Translations under genes and position numbers: made by a program | Part shown: in pieces, positions 7,880-14,980 of the stretch | How the letters are laid out: each line of letters begins with the position of its first letter | How positions within the stretch are numbered: position 1 is the first letter of the stretch | DNA from: Lachnospiraceae bacterium | GTDB lineage: Bacteria; Bacillota; Clostridia; Lachnospirales; Lachnospiraceae | Assembly (NCBI GenBank): GCA_021203305.1 | Contig: JAJQBK010000041.1 | Span: 84,151-148,150, forward strand | Reading direction: 5' to 3' | Length of the DNA: 64,000 bases | Notes under the pieces: generated by a model | Told to the model about the DNA's origin: nothing | The model's database searches: none | Seen by the model: the letters and a program-made list of their open reading frames with translations, nothing else

Positions 7880-9286
7880 ATGTTTATTGGCAGAGAACGA
7901 GAGCTGGAGGCTCTGAATCGATTATATCAGTCCGAAAAGTTCGAATTCGCAGTGATTTATGGCCGACGCCGTGTAGGGAAAACCGCACTGATTAACCAGT
8001 TTATCTTAGATAAAAAAGCCATTTATTTCATGGGTGTGGAAAGCAATACCAGACAAAATCTGGAAAATTTCAGCAAAAGCATCCTGGAATACAGCGTAAA
8101 TGATCAACTCGAAACTTCATTTGCCTCTTTCCAGGCTGCTCTTGAGTACGTATTCTGGCTGGCTGAAAAAGAACGGCTGATTCTGGTGATTGATGAATAC
8201 CCCTATGTGGCGCGAGCCTCCAAAAGCCTCGCGTCCACTCTTCAGCTCCTCATTGATCAGAATAAGGCCTCCTCAAAACTGATGCTGATTCTCTGCGGCT
8301 CATCCATGTCCTATATGGAAGATCACGTATTAGCCTATAAGGCGCCGCTTTATGGCAGACGGACAGCGCAGATGAAGATTCTGCCCTTTGATTTTGAGGA
8401 CGCCTGCCGCTGTTTTAAGAACTTTTCCGATGTAGATAAAGCTCTGATCTACGGCATCGCGGGCGGCACACCGCAATATCTGACACAGATGAATGACAGC
8501 CTGAGTGTAGAAGATAACATTAAAAATACATTTTTAAATCCAACTTCCTTCCTCTTTGAGGAACCGGAAAATCTCTTAAAACAGGAGGTGCGGGAACCGG
8601 CGCTATATAATGCCATTATCACAGCGATAGCTGCCGGAGCTTCCCGTATGGCCGAAATATCCACAAAAGTCGGGGAAAGCACCAGCGTCTGCGCCACTTA
8701 TCTGAATAACCTGATTTCACTGGGTCTCATACAGAAGGAAACCCCTTACGGGGAAAAAGCATCCAGAAAATCCGTGTATCGCATTGCTGACCCTATGTTC
8801 CGGTTCTGGTATCGCTTTGTCCCGGCGAACAGTTCCATCATTGCCAGAGGTGCTGTTGATCTGGCCTTTAAAAGGATCGAACCTCATCTGTCCGATTATA
8901 TGGGCAGTATTTTTGAAGAAATCTGCCATCAATATCTCTGGAAGTTAATGCTGAACGGGGATTCTCCTGTAGAATTTTCCGATCTGGGCCGTTGGTGGGG
9001 CACAGACCCGGCCACACGCAGCCAGACGGAAATTGATATCATGGGAGTACAAGATCAGGATAACGCTCTTTTTGGTGAGTGCAAATGGACGAATGAAAAA
9101 GCAGGTCAGGGTGTACTGGAAGCCCTCGTATATCGCAGCAGGCTTTTTCATTATAGCAATACCCGTTTATATCTGTTTGCCAAAAATGGATTTACCGAAG
9201 GCTGCATTGATGAAGCGGGCAAAACAGGGAACGTGACACTGGTTTCCTATGCGGATATGCTGCGTTACTTTTTATCCAATCCTTAA
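7880..9286 (+). CDS. AAA-family ATPase with C-terminal DUF234 nuclease-like domain
   Basis: This 468-residue protein has a Walker A motif GRRRVGKTA at about residues 28-36 and a Walker B motif LILVIDEYPYVA near 105. The middle has winged-helix character (MAEISTKVGESTSVCATYLNNLISLGLI). The C-terminal part carries the PD-(D/E)XK-like pattern EIDIMG followed by FGECKW. This architecture is widespread in archaea and anaerobic bacteria and its role is not established; nuclease activity is inferred from the motif. It is a single-gene unit with its own strong promoter, between the sugar operon and the RNA-ligase block. Confidence 0.85.
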   Translation: MFIGRERELEALNRLYQSEKFEFAVIYGRRRVGKTALINQFILDKKAIYFMGVESNTRQNLENFSKSILEYSVNDQLETSFASFQAALEYVFWLAEKERLILVIDEYPYVARASKSLASTLQLLIDQNKASSKLMLILCGSSMSYMEDHVLAYKAPLYGRRTAQMKILPFDFEDACRCFKNFSDVDKALIYGIAGGTPQYLTQMNDSLSVEDNIKNTFLNPTSFLFEEPENLLKQEVREPALYNAIITAIAAGASRMAEISTKVGESTSVCATYLNNLISLGLIQKETPYGEKASRKSVYRIADPMFRFWYRFVPANSSIIARGAVDLAFKRIEPHLSDYMGSIFEEICHQYLWKLMLNGDSPVEFSDLGRWWGTDPATRSQTEIDIMGVQDQDNALFGECKWTNEKAGQGVLEALVYRSRLFHYSNTRLYLFAKNGFTEGCIDEAGKTGNVTLVSYADMLRYFLSNP

Positions 9287-9364
9287 AGTATTTTCGAGAT
9301 CTCGCGAAAATGGTCCATCATCTTAAAGCCTGAGCGTTCGCAGGACTCCATAATTTGAAACAGG

Positions 9365-9383
9365 CTCCCGGATAATCCGGGAG
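9365..9383. terminator. hairpin between convergent genes, possible terminator
   Basis: CTCCCGG and CCGGGAG form a 7-bp stem with a five-base loop, between the plus-strand ATPase gene and the minus-strand RNA ligase gene. Neither side has a convincing U run, so termination is uncertain. Confidence 0.35.
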
Positions 9384-9469
9384 ACTCTCCTTATTCGTCT
9401 ATATCTCTCAGCAAGACGTCAATTGCTTCAAATGCTTGACTTCAAGCTTTTAAAACTGGCACAGACATG

Positions 9470-10501
9470 TCACTCCTTCAAAAGATAATCATTATTCAGT
9501 ACTTTCATAGACAGCGGCCCGGACAGAGTATATGAAAATATCGGTTCCGCTGGTCGGATCACGATGCCTTCCTTATTCATACCGGATGGGTATTTGCCTT
9601 TCGCCCTCTCCAGCAGTTCGTCCACAGAATGATAGGGGAACTCTGTCCCTGTCTCTTCAACCGGAACCTGAGCTAACTCCAGCAGTGCGCACAGCTCTGT
9701 CATCTTCTGAAGGGATAATCTTCTGTGCGTCTGAAGATCAATCGCCGTAAATACATACCATTCCGGATGTAATAATTTGAGCCGGTTTTTCTGTATTCCG
9801 CCGCCACAGAATTCACCCTGTAAAGCAAGGTCAGGGACGGAATGTTGTCTCAGCTTCTCTTCAATCTGGTGTTGATGAGCGTAACTCCAGAATGCGCATT
9901 TTCCATCATCAGCATACTCGTAATTTCTGCCGCAGACGCCAAATTTACTGTCTTTCCAGTACATCGTCACGCTTGTTCCGTCCATCTTGGTACTGATATA
10001 ATACTGTGACACCCGTGCAAATTCCTCAATCAGTTCCGGGAAGGACTGTACTCTCATCTCATCAGTCTTAGGTATTCCGTAAGGTATCTCTCCAATCACC
10101 GTTCCGCTGCCGGTCACTTTGTCCTCAATTTCCCATTTCCGGACTCCAAGAATTTCCGTGACATCGTCTCCGGGTTCATATTCTCTGTCTATCGGCAAAA
10201 TGCTCAGTGGCAAAATCAGACCCTGAGAAATCTGCCCCCGGAACCTTTGCGTTTTCAGCCGGAAGCCCTGACCCATGTATGCGTCATTTTTGTAACAGCT
10301 TCCTCTCAGAAACTCAAATTGCTCACAAACGGGCAAAAAGGAATCTACCTCAAAATAGACACAACGATCTCCCACCTTGAAATCTCCCTTCTTTGCCACA
10401 ACTGCCCAGCCCAGGACATGAATACACTCAATCCTGTCCGCTCCTTCGATCGGTGTAATGTGATGCACATACTGTACCGATGCCAGTTTTCTTCCTGCCA
10501 T
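9470..10501 (-). CDS. RNA ligase, Deinococcus DraRnl (Rnl5)-like
   Basis: This 343-residue protein has an N-terminal OB-like domain (ITPIEGADRIECIHVLGW, GDRCVYFEVDSFLP) and a nucleotidyltransferase domain. The motif I lysine is predicted at Lys172 (STKMDGTSVTMYW), and a later motif is LQGEFCGGGIQKNR. Length and lysine position match the Deinococcus RNA ligase family, which seals 3'-OH/5'-phosphate nicks through ligase- and RNA-adenylate intermediates. I chose the ATG at 10499-10501 because AGGAGA lies seven bases before it; an ATG 21 bases upstream lacks a good site. It starts 38 bases after the PIN-like gene, so the two are probably co-transcribed. Confidence 0.88.
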   Translation of the reverse strand: MAGRKLASVQYVHHITPIEGADRIECIHVLGWAVVAKKGDFKVGDRCVYFEVDSFLPVCEQFEFLRGSCYKNDAYMGQGFRLKTQRFRGQISQGLILPLSILPIDREYEPGDDVTEILGVRKWEIEDKVTGSGTVIGEIPYGIPKTDEMRVQSFPELIEEFARVSQYYISTKMDGTSVTMYWKDSKFGVCGRNYEYADDGKCAFWSYAHQHQIEEKLRQHSVPDLALQGEFCGGGIQKNRLKLLHPEWYVFTAIDLQTHRRLSLQKMTELCALLELAQVPVEETGTEFPYHSVDELLERAKGKYPSGMNKEGIVIRPAEPIFSYTLSGPLSMKVLNNDYLLKE

Positions 10502-10539
10502 AGATTTTCTCCTATCAATCATTCTCCCCGCCGCATCCC

Positions 10540-11205
10540 TCAGATATCCGCCGCGCGCTTCAGATACCTGTAAATCTTCGTGCCGTCCGTCCTCCCAAAT
10601 TTCCGCAGGGAACCCAGATACAGTTCCTTCGGGTTCTTCTTCTCCTCCGTCAGCTCACAGATCTTCATGACGGCGTCCTCGTATTCAGTGCCGCGGAACA
10701 ACTCTTCCATCCTGCTGACAATCCTCTTTCGCTCCTGATATTTCTCATATTCACCGGCGATACTGACCTGCTCTGACTCCGCGGCAATCTGCTTTCTGCG
10801 GGCGCTGCTCTCGCCGGACGCCGCTATGCCTTCCCTCACGGAAGCCTTCAGCAGAACTCTTCCGGCACGGCCATTTTTCTCCCAGTAATCCCTGACCGCC
10901 TGGTAGCCCTTATCCCTGCTGACAATGATAATCTTGCCAGAGTATCCCGCCCCAAGCAGTTCGCCGGTTCTGGATGTAATATAAAAATCCAGCGCGTTTT
11001 TGCTCACCTTCTGCAGCCTGTATGTCTGAAAGAGACAGCCGGATTTCAGGATCAGATCCATCGCTCTTCTGGAGATCTTCTCACAGGCCTGGCTGTAAAA
11101 GATTGCAAGGCCATCTGTATTACATAGATATTCGGTGCCGTCAAGCCCGGCCTCCCGGACATTCTCATAGTCAATCAGGAACCGGAGGCCTCGTTCGTTG
11201 TCCAT
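10540..11205 (-). CDS. PIN/NYN-like putative ribonuclease
   Basis: This protein of about 221 residues begins with FLIDYENV, a conserved acidic strand typical of NYN/PIN-like domains. It continues with DFYITSRTGELLG and IIIVSRDKGYQAVRDYW, which supply further acidic residues of the expected metal site. The C-terminal half is basic and helical (ARRKQIAAESEQ, KYQERKRIVSRMEELF). The ATG at 11203-11205 is preferred over one 54 bases upstream because the domain begins right after it. Cleavage of RNA is inferred from the fold. The RNA ligase follows 38 bases downstream, which makes an RNA cutting-and-sealing pair plausible. Confidence 0.72.
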   Translation of the reverse strand: MDNERGLRFLIDYENVREAGLDGTEYLCNTDGLAIFYSQACEKISRRAMDLILKSGCLFQTYRLQKVSKNALDFYITSRTGELLGAGYSGKIIIVSRDKGYQAVRDYWEKNGRAGRVLLKASVREGIAASGESSARRKQIAAESEQVSIAGEYEKYQERKRIVSRMEELFRGTEYEDAVMKICELTEEKKNPKELYLGSLRKFGRTDGTKIYRYLKRAADI

Positions 11206-11301
11206 TGCTCTTTCCCTGGTAATACATATAATATAATAAAGCAAAAATCCTCTTGCCATCCGAAATATGCCTGTATTGCATATCCCGTCTGACAGGAGGA
11301 T

Positions 11302-11342
11302 ACCATATTTTCCAAATCATTTCATTGGACGGATAGTCCAAT
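11302..11342 (-). promoter_or_regulatory. promoter and palindromic operator of the PIN-like/RNA ligase unit
   Basis: The perfect palindrome ATTGGAC-N5-GTCCAAT lies at 11324-11342. On the minus strand its proximal half (GTCCAA) sits 17 bases from TATGGT (11302-11307), as if it overlapped the -35 region. The same arrangement, with the same spacing, precedes the unknown gene at 12570. Confidence 0.7.
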
Positions 11343-11344
11343 CC

Positions 11345-11695
11345 CTACGCTGATTTATTCAGCTTCCGGAAATAAACCAGGCATCTTTGCATCTGCTTCT
11401 GATCCCGGCATTGAACCTCTTCGCCTGTTTTCCATATTTTCTCATTATTATTTTTATCAACTATCAGATCTTCCATATGTACATGAAGCAACACGCTCAA
11501 AGCATACAGATGATTCAGAGATGGGAGGATCTGGCCTTTAAACCAGCGATAAACCGGCTGCGGACAGGACAGATGCAGATACCTTTGAATCTCCTGTGCA
11601 GAGTAACCTGCCTCCTTAACGGCGTTCTGAATGCGCAGTCCCGTTTTTTTCATGTCAATATCCGGATACTCCTTATCCATTTCCTGATTGGCCAT
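11345..11695 (-). CDS. XRE-family helix-turn-helix regulator
   Basis: This 116-residue protein has a helix-turn-helix at about residues 20-70 (GLRIQNAVKEAGYSAQEIQRYL, then VYRWFKGQILPSLNHLYALSVLL), the Cro/CI pattern. The rest is a short basic tail. It sits between two genes that each start behind the same TTGGAC-N5-GTCCAA palindrome, so it is the obvious candidate to bind them. It lies 86 bases after the unknown 263-residue gene and probably shares its transcript. No effector domain is visible. Confidence 0.82.
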   Translation of the reverse strand: MANQEMDKEYPDIDMKKTGLRIQNAVKEAGYSAQEIQRYLHLSCPQPVYRWFKGQILPSLNHLYALSVLLHVHMEDLIVDKNNNEKIWKTGEEVQCRDQKQMQRCLVYFRKLNKSA

Positions 11696-11781
11696 ATTTC
11701 ACACCCCTTCCCTGACTCTCAGAATGCTTTGCGACTACCTGTGTATCGTACTGCACTATGAATCCTTTTCCACACAAGGTG

Positions 11782-12570
11782 TCAGCTTCCGCCATACATT
11801 TTTCTCCACTGTTCCTTAATAACATCAATCTCAATCTGATTATTAAGTTCAGACACCTTCTCACTGTACCGCCTTTTGATGTCTTCCACTGAACGATCAA
11901 ATTTCCTCTCAAGAATCATGTACTGTCTCTCATCCTCATTTTCACAGTCGTTCAATATCTCCTCAAACATCTGATCAAAAAACTCCTCCGCGAGGATCCC
12001 TGAATCCTTACCATCGCGTTCAAATTCCTCCATGCTTTCATCCAGTTCCTTTTTCAGCGCCTCTATCCCTTCCGCCCGCTGTTCATCTGTATAGCCAAAC
12101 CAGAATAATTCAAACAATATCACAGCACAACAGGCCTCTATTCCATATCTGGAAACAGATTCCCCCGCAACCTCATAGGACGCAAGCACATTCATCGGGG
12201 TCATATCTATTCCATAGCGCTCCAGTCTGTCCTCACCCTCATTACGCCACTGATCAAAGTCGCGGCCTACCTTCTCCCGCAATTCCTCATCTCTCACTGC
12301 GAAATTCCAGAATTCCGGCTTCCCTTTATCTTCCCAGAGACCGGATTCCAGTTCCAGGATAAAGATTGTATATGATTCATTTCCCAGGGAAGGGACACAA
12401 ACTCTAAAGTCATCACAGTTGTCCCTGATGGCCTGCTTTAACCGCCCCAGTCTGGCCAGCTTTTCTTTGATCGGTATCCTGTCATAATCGCGAAAGGGAG
12501 GAAACATCAAAATATATGCGTCCACAACCCTGTCAAAATTCGCCCGGCAAAATAATTCCTGCACTTTCAT
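11782..12570 (-). CDS. hypothetical protein of the RNA-ligase block
   Basis: I do not recognise this 263-residue soluble acidic protein. I chose the ATG at 12568-12570 (MKVQELF) because AAGGAG lies about ten bases upstream; a longer form would add 23 residues. It contains a WNFAVRDEELREKVG segment, a hydrophobic helix around CCAVILFELFWFG and a long charged, probably coiled C-terminus. Its promoter carries the palindrome shared with the PIN-like/RNA-ligase unit, and the XRE gene follows on the same strand. This ties it to that system, but no biochemical role can be read from the sequence. Confidence 0.75.
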   Translation of the reverse strand: MKVQELFCRANFDRVVDAYILMFPPFRDYDRIPIKEKLARLGRLKQAIRDNCDDFRVCVPSLGNESYTIFILELESGLWEDKGKPEFWNFAVRDEELREKVGRDFDQWRNEGEDRLERYGIDMTPMNVLASYEVAGESVSRYGIEACCAVILFELFWFGYTDEQRAEGIEALKKELDESMEEFERDGKDSGILAEEFFDQMFEEILNDCENEDERQYMILERKFDRSVEDIKRRYSEKVSELNNQIEIDVIKEQWRKMYGGS

Positions 12571-12675
12571 TTTCAGTACACTCCTTCCATCGGTCATGCA
12601 GTAAGGCGCAAACCATTCAGGGAACCCAGAGGAACACATTTCTCACCAAACCTGCACAATATCTGGCAAAAGGAT

Positions 12676-12715
12676 AACATATACTTCAGATAACCGCATT
12701 GGACAGATAGTCCAA
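12676..12715 (-). promoter_or_regulatory. promoter and palindromic operator of the unknown/XRE unit
   Basis: TTGGAC-N5-GTCCAA (12699-12715) is followed on the minus strand, 17 bases from its proximal half, by TATGTT (12676-12681). The core reads TTGGACTATCTGTCCAATG, one base different from the copy at 11324-11342, and the bases after the -10 (ATCC) also match. Confidence 0.7.
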
Positions 12716-12783
12716 ACCTTTTAGTTATTGTAGCGTTCCAAAATCCGCAAGTCAACCACAACAGCAAAAATTCAAAATTATAT

Positions 12784-12838
12784 AGACAGGACCCAGATAA
12801 ACGCAGCCATGTATAAAGGCCGCGTAATGATCCTGTCT
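12784..12838. repeat. interrupted inverted repeat
   Basis: AGACAGGA (12784-12791) and TCCTGTCT (12831-12838) are complementary, with further partial pairing inside (GCAGCC with GGCCGC). On the minus strand the structure is followed by an AT-rich ATATAATTTTG stretch. It may back up the terminator upstream or be a small decayed element. Confidence 0.4.
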
Positions 12839-12878
12839 TCACTCACAACCGTTCATCATAATATAAGATCCGGAACAG

Positions 12879-12907
12879 AAAAACCTGTGCGAAATCATCC
12901 GCACAGG
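12879..12907 (-). terminator. terminator of the transketolase operon
   Basis: On the minus strand CCTGTGCG and CGCACAGG form an 8-bp stem with an eight-base loop, followed by TTTTTCTG. It lies about 105 bases after the stop of the transketolase C-terminal subunit gene. Confidence 0.8.
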
Positions 12908-13011
12908 CCTTCTTATTCCTGTTTACCACCATATAAAAAAGTTAAAGTGTCAAAATCGATTCACAAGCTGCTCCGCACTCTCACAATCCTACCGGGGCTA
13001 AACTCAACATC

Positions 13012-13950
13012 TCACCCCAGCATCGCCCTGCACTGGGCCGCGATATTTTCCGCGCTCAGGCCAAACTGCTTTAAAAGCGGTACCGCCGGTCCGGAGTGGC
13101 CGAAGACGTCGTTTACGCCGATCCTCTTCACCGGGGTGGGCAGCTTCTCGGAGAGAAGGGAGCAGGCCGCCTCGCCCAATCCGCCGATCACGCTGTGCTC
13201 CTCCACGGTGACAATCCTGCCGCATTCCCTGGCGGCCTTCAGCACCAGCTCCTCATCCAGAGGCTTGATGGTCGCCATGTTGATGACGCGGGCTGAAATT
13301 CCTTCCTCCTTCAGGGCTTTGGCCGCCTCCACCGCTTCCGGCACCAGGATGCCGTTGGCGATAATGGCAATGTCATTTCCCTCCTGAAGAACCTCTCCCT
13401 TTCCGATCTCAAAGGTAAAATCCTCTTCATGATAAACCGGCGTCGCCAGACGGCTGAACCGCATATAGACCGGCCCCTCCATCTCGTAGGCCGCCTTCAC
13501 CACCGCCTCTGCCTCGATCCCGTCGGAGGGGCAGATGACGGTCATGCCCGGAATAGAGCGCATCAGGGCAAAATCCTCACAGCACTGATGGCTGGCGCCG
13601 TCCTCACCCACTGAAATACCGCCGTGGGTGGCGCCGATTTTCACATTCAGGTGAGGATAGCCGATGCTGTTGCGCACCTGCTCGAAGGCTCTGCCCGCCG
13701 CAAACATGGCGAAGGTGGAGGCGAAGGGTTTAAGCCCCATGGTGGACAGCCCCGCCGCCACACACATCATATTGGCCTCCGCGATACCACAATCGAAATA
13801 CCGTTCCGGAAAAGCCTTTTTGAAGGTCAGCGTCTTTGTGGCGTTTCCAAGATCCGCGTCCAGCACCACCACATCCTCATGGGCGGCGCCCAGCTCCTTC
13901 AGGGCGTTTCCATAGCTGTCCCGGGTCGCGATTTTTTTGATTTCACTCAT
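13012..13950 (-). CDS. transketolase C-terminal subunit
   Basis: This 312-residue protein corresponds to the pyrimidine-binding and C-terminal domains of transketolase. It shows the central segment DADLGNATKTLTF, the catalytic-region block FDCGIAEANMMCVAAGLS and THGGISVGEDGASHQ. It pairs with the N-terminal subunit encoded directly upstream, and the genes overlap by ATGA. Together they move two-carbon units between sugar phosphates in the pentose phosphate pathway, using thiamine diphosphate. Split transketolases are common in Clostridia. The position at the end of the glycan region suggests use in handling pentoses. Confidence 0.95.
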   Translation of the reverse strand: MSEIKKIATRDSYGNALKELGAAHEDVVVLDADLGNATKTLTFKKAFPERYFDCGIAEANMMCVAAGLSTMGLKPFASTFAMFAAGRAFEQVRNSIGYPHLNVKIGATHGGISVGEDGASHQCCEDFALMRSIPGMTVICPSDGIEAEAVVKAAYEMEGPVYMRFSRLATPVYHEEDFTFEIGKGEVLQEGNDIAIIANGILVPEAVEAAKALKEEGISARVINMATIKPLDEELVLKAARECGRIVTVEEHSVIGGLGEAACSLLSEKLPTPVKRIGVNDVFGHSGPAVPLLKQFGLSAENIAAQCRAMLG

Positions 13951-14801
13951 ACTTGTGCCTCCAATCCCGCGCGAATGGCGGCCAGATCTGCCATTCCTCT
14001 CTCAAACTGCTCATCATTGGGCGCCTTGCCGTGCCAGTCCACCTCATTTTCCATAAAGCTGACGTCCTTTCCCTTGACGGTATGCATCAGAATCGCCGTA
14101 GGCTTTCCACCGCCGTGATTTGCGTGGAACCGGGCGAACGCCGCCTCCATCTCGTCAAAGCTGTGGCCGTCAATCTCCACAACGTCAAAACCAAAGGAGC
14201 GGAACTTTTCATCCACCGGCTTCGTATTCATGACAAGCTCCGTGGGGCCGCTGATCTGCAGGCCGTTCAGATCCACAATCACACAGAAATTATCCAGCTG
14301 ATAGTGGGCCGCGAACATGGACGCCTCCCAGACCTGGCCCTCCGCCAGCTCCCCGTCGCCTAAGACGGTATAGACATTGATGTCCTTCTCCAGATATTTC
14401 GCGCCCTTCGCCATGCCGGCCGCGGTGGAAATACCCTGGCCCAGAGAGCCGGTCGACATGTCCACCCCGGGAACGGTATGCATATTGGGATGGCCCTGCA
14501 GATAGGAATCAATGTGCCGCAATGTGGCCAGATCCTCCTTCGGAAAAAAGCCCCGCTCCGCCAGCGCCCCGTACAGTCCCGGCGCCGTGTGTCCCTTGGA
14601 GAGGACAAAGCGGTCTCTGTCCGGATTTTTGGGCTCCTTCGGGTCGATTCTCATTTCCCTGAAATATAAATAAGTAAACATGTCCGCGGCGGACAGACTC
14701 CCGCCCGGATGTCCGCACTTCGCGCCATGGGTGCCGATCAATATTCCCTCCCTGACGCCCACCGCGTGGAACTTTAACTGCTTTCTCTCTTCGTCTGTCA
14801 T
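13947..14801 (-). CDS. transketolase N-terminal subunit
   Basis: This 284-residue thiamine-diphosphate-binding half carries HGAKCGHPGGSLSAADM near the start, the diphosphate/magnesium motif GDGELAEGQVWEA (about 144-156) and DLNGLQISGPT. I chose the ATG at 14799-14801 because AGGAGGG lies six bases before it; a longer start would add 15 hydrophobic residues foreign to the family. The stop overlaps the start of the C-terminal subunit, which indicates equimolar coupled synthesis. Confidence 0.95.
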   Translation of the reverse strand: MTDEERKQLKFHAVGVREGILIGTHGAKCGHPGGSLSAADMFTYLYFREMRIDPKEPKNPDRDRFVLSKGHTAPGLYGALAERGFFPKEDLATLRHIDSYLQGHPNMHTVPGVDMSTGSLGQGISTAAGMAKGAKYLEKDINVYTVLGDGELAEGQVWEASMFAAHYQLDNFCVIVDLNGLQISGPTELVMNTKPVDEKFRSFGFDVVEIDGHSFDEMEAAFARFHANHGGGKPTAILMHTVKGKDVSFMENEVDWHGKAPNDEQFERGMADLAAIRAGLEAQV

Positions 14802-14980
14802 TTCAGCCCTCCTATAAATCGTAATCAACAGAAAGTATTCTATCATCCTTTTGAAATCCCGGCAACCGATTTACCATTATTTTTATCGCAAATCATGGAT
14901 GATTTAAAAACAAACCTCTGTTTTTCCAGAGCAAAGCTTCGACCTCTTCATTTACCGTCAAAGCCTTCCTCACCGCTGTT

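Noticed and set aside
11673-11912. Short minus-strand frame overlapping the unknown and XRE genes
   Set aside because: It overlaps the end of the 263-residue gene in another frame and has no own ribosome site.
14911-14935. CTCTG/CAGAG hairpin after the GH95 gene
   Set aside because: Five-base stem with only a loosely placed T run; not convincing as a terminator.
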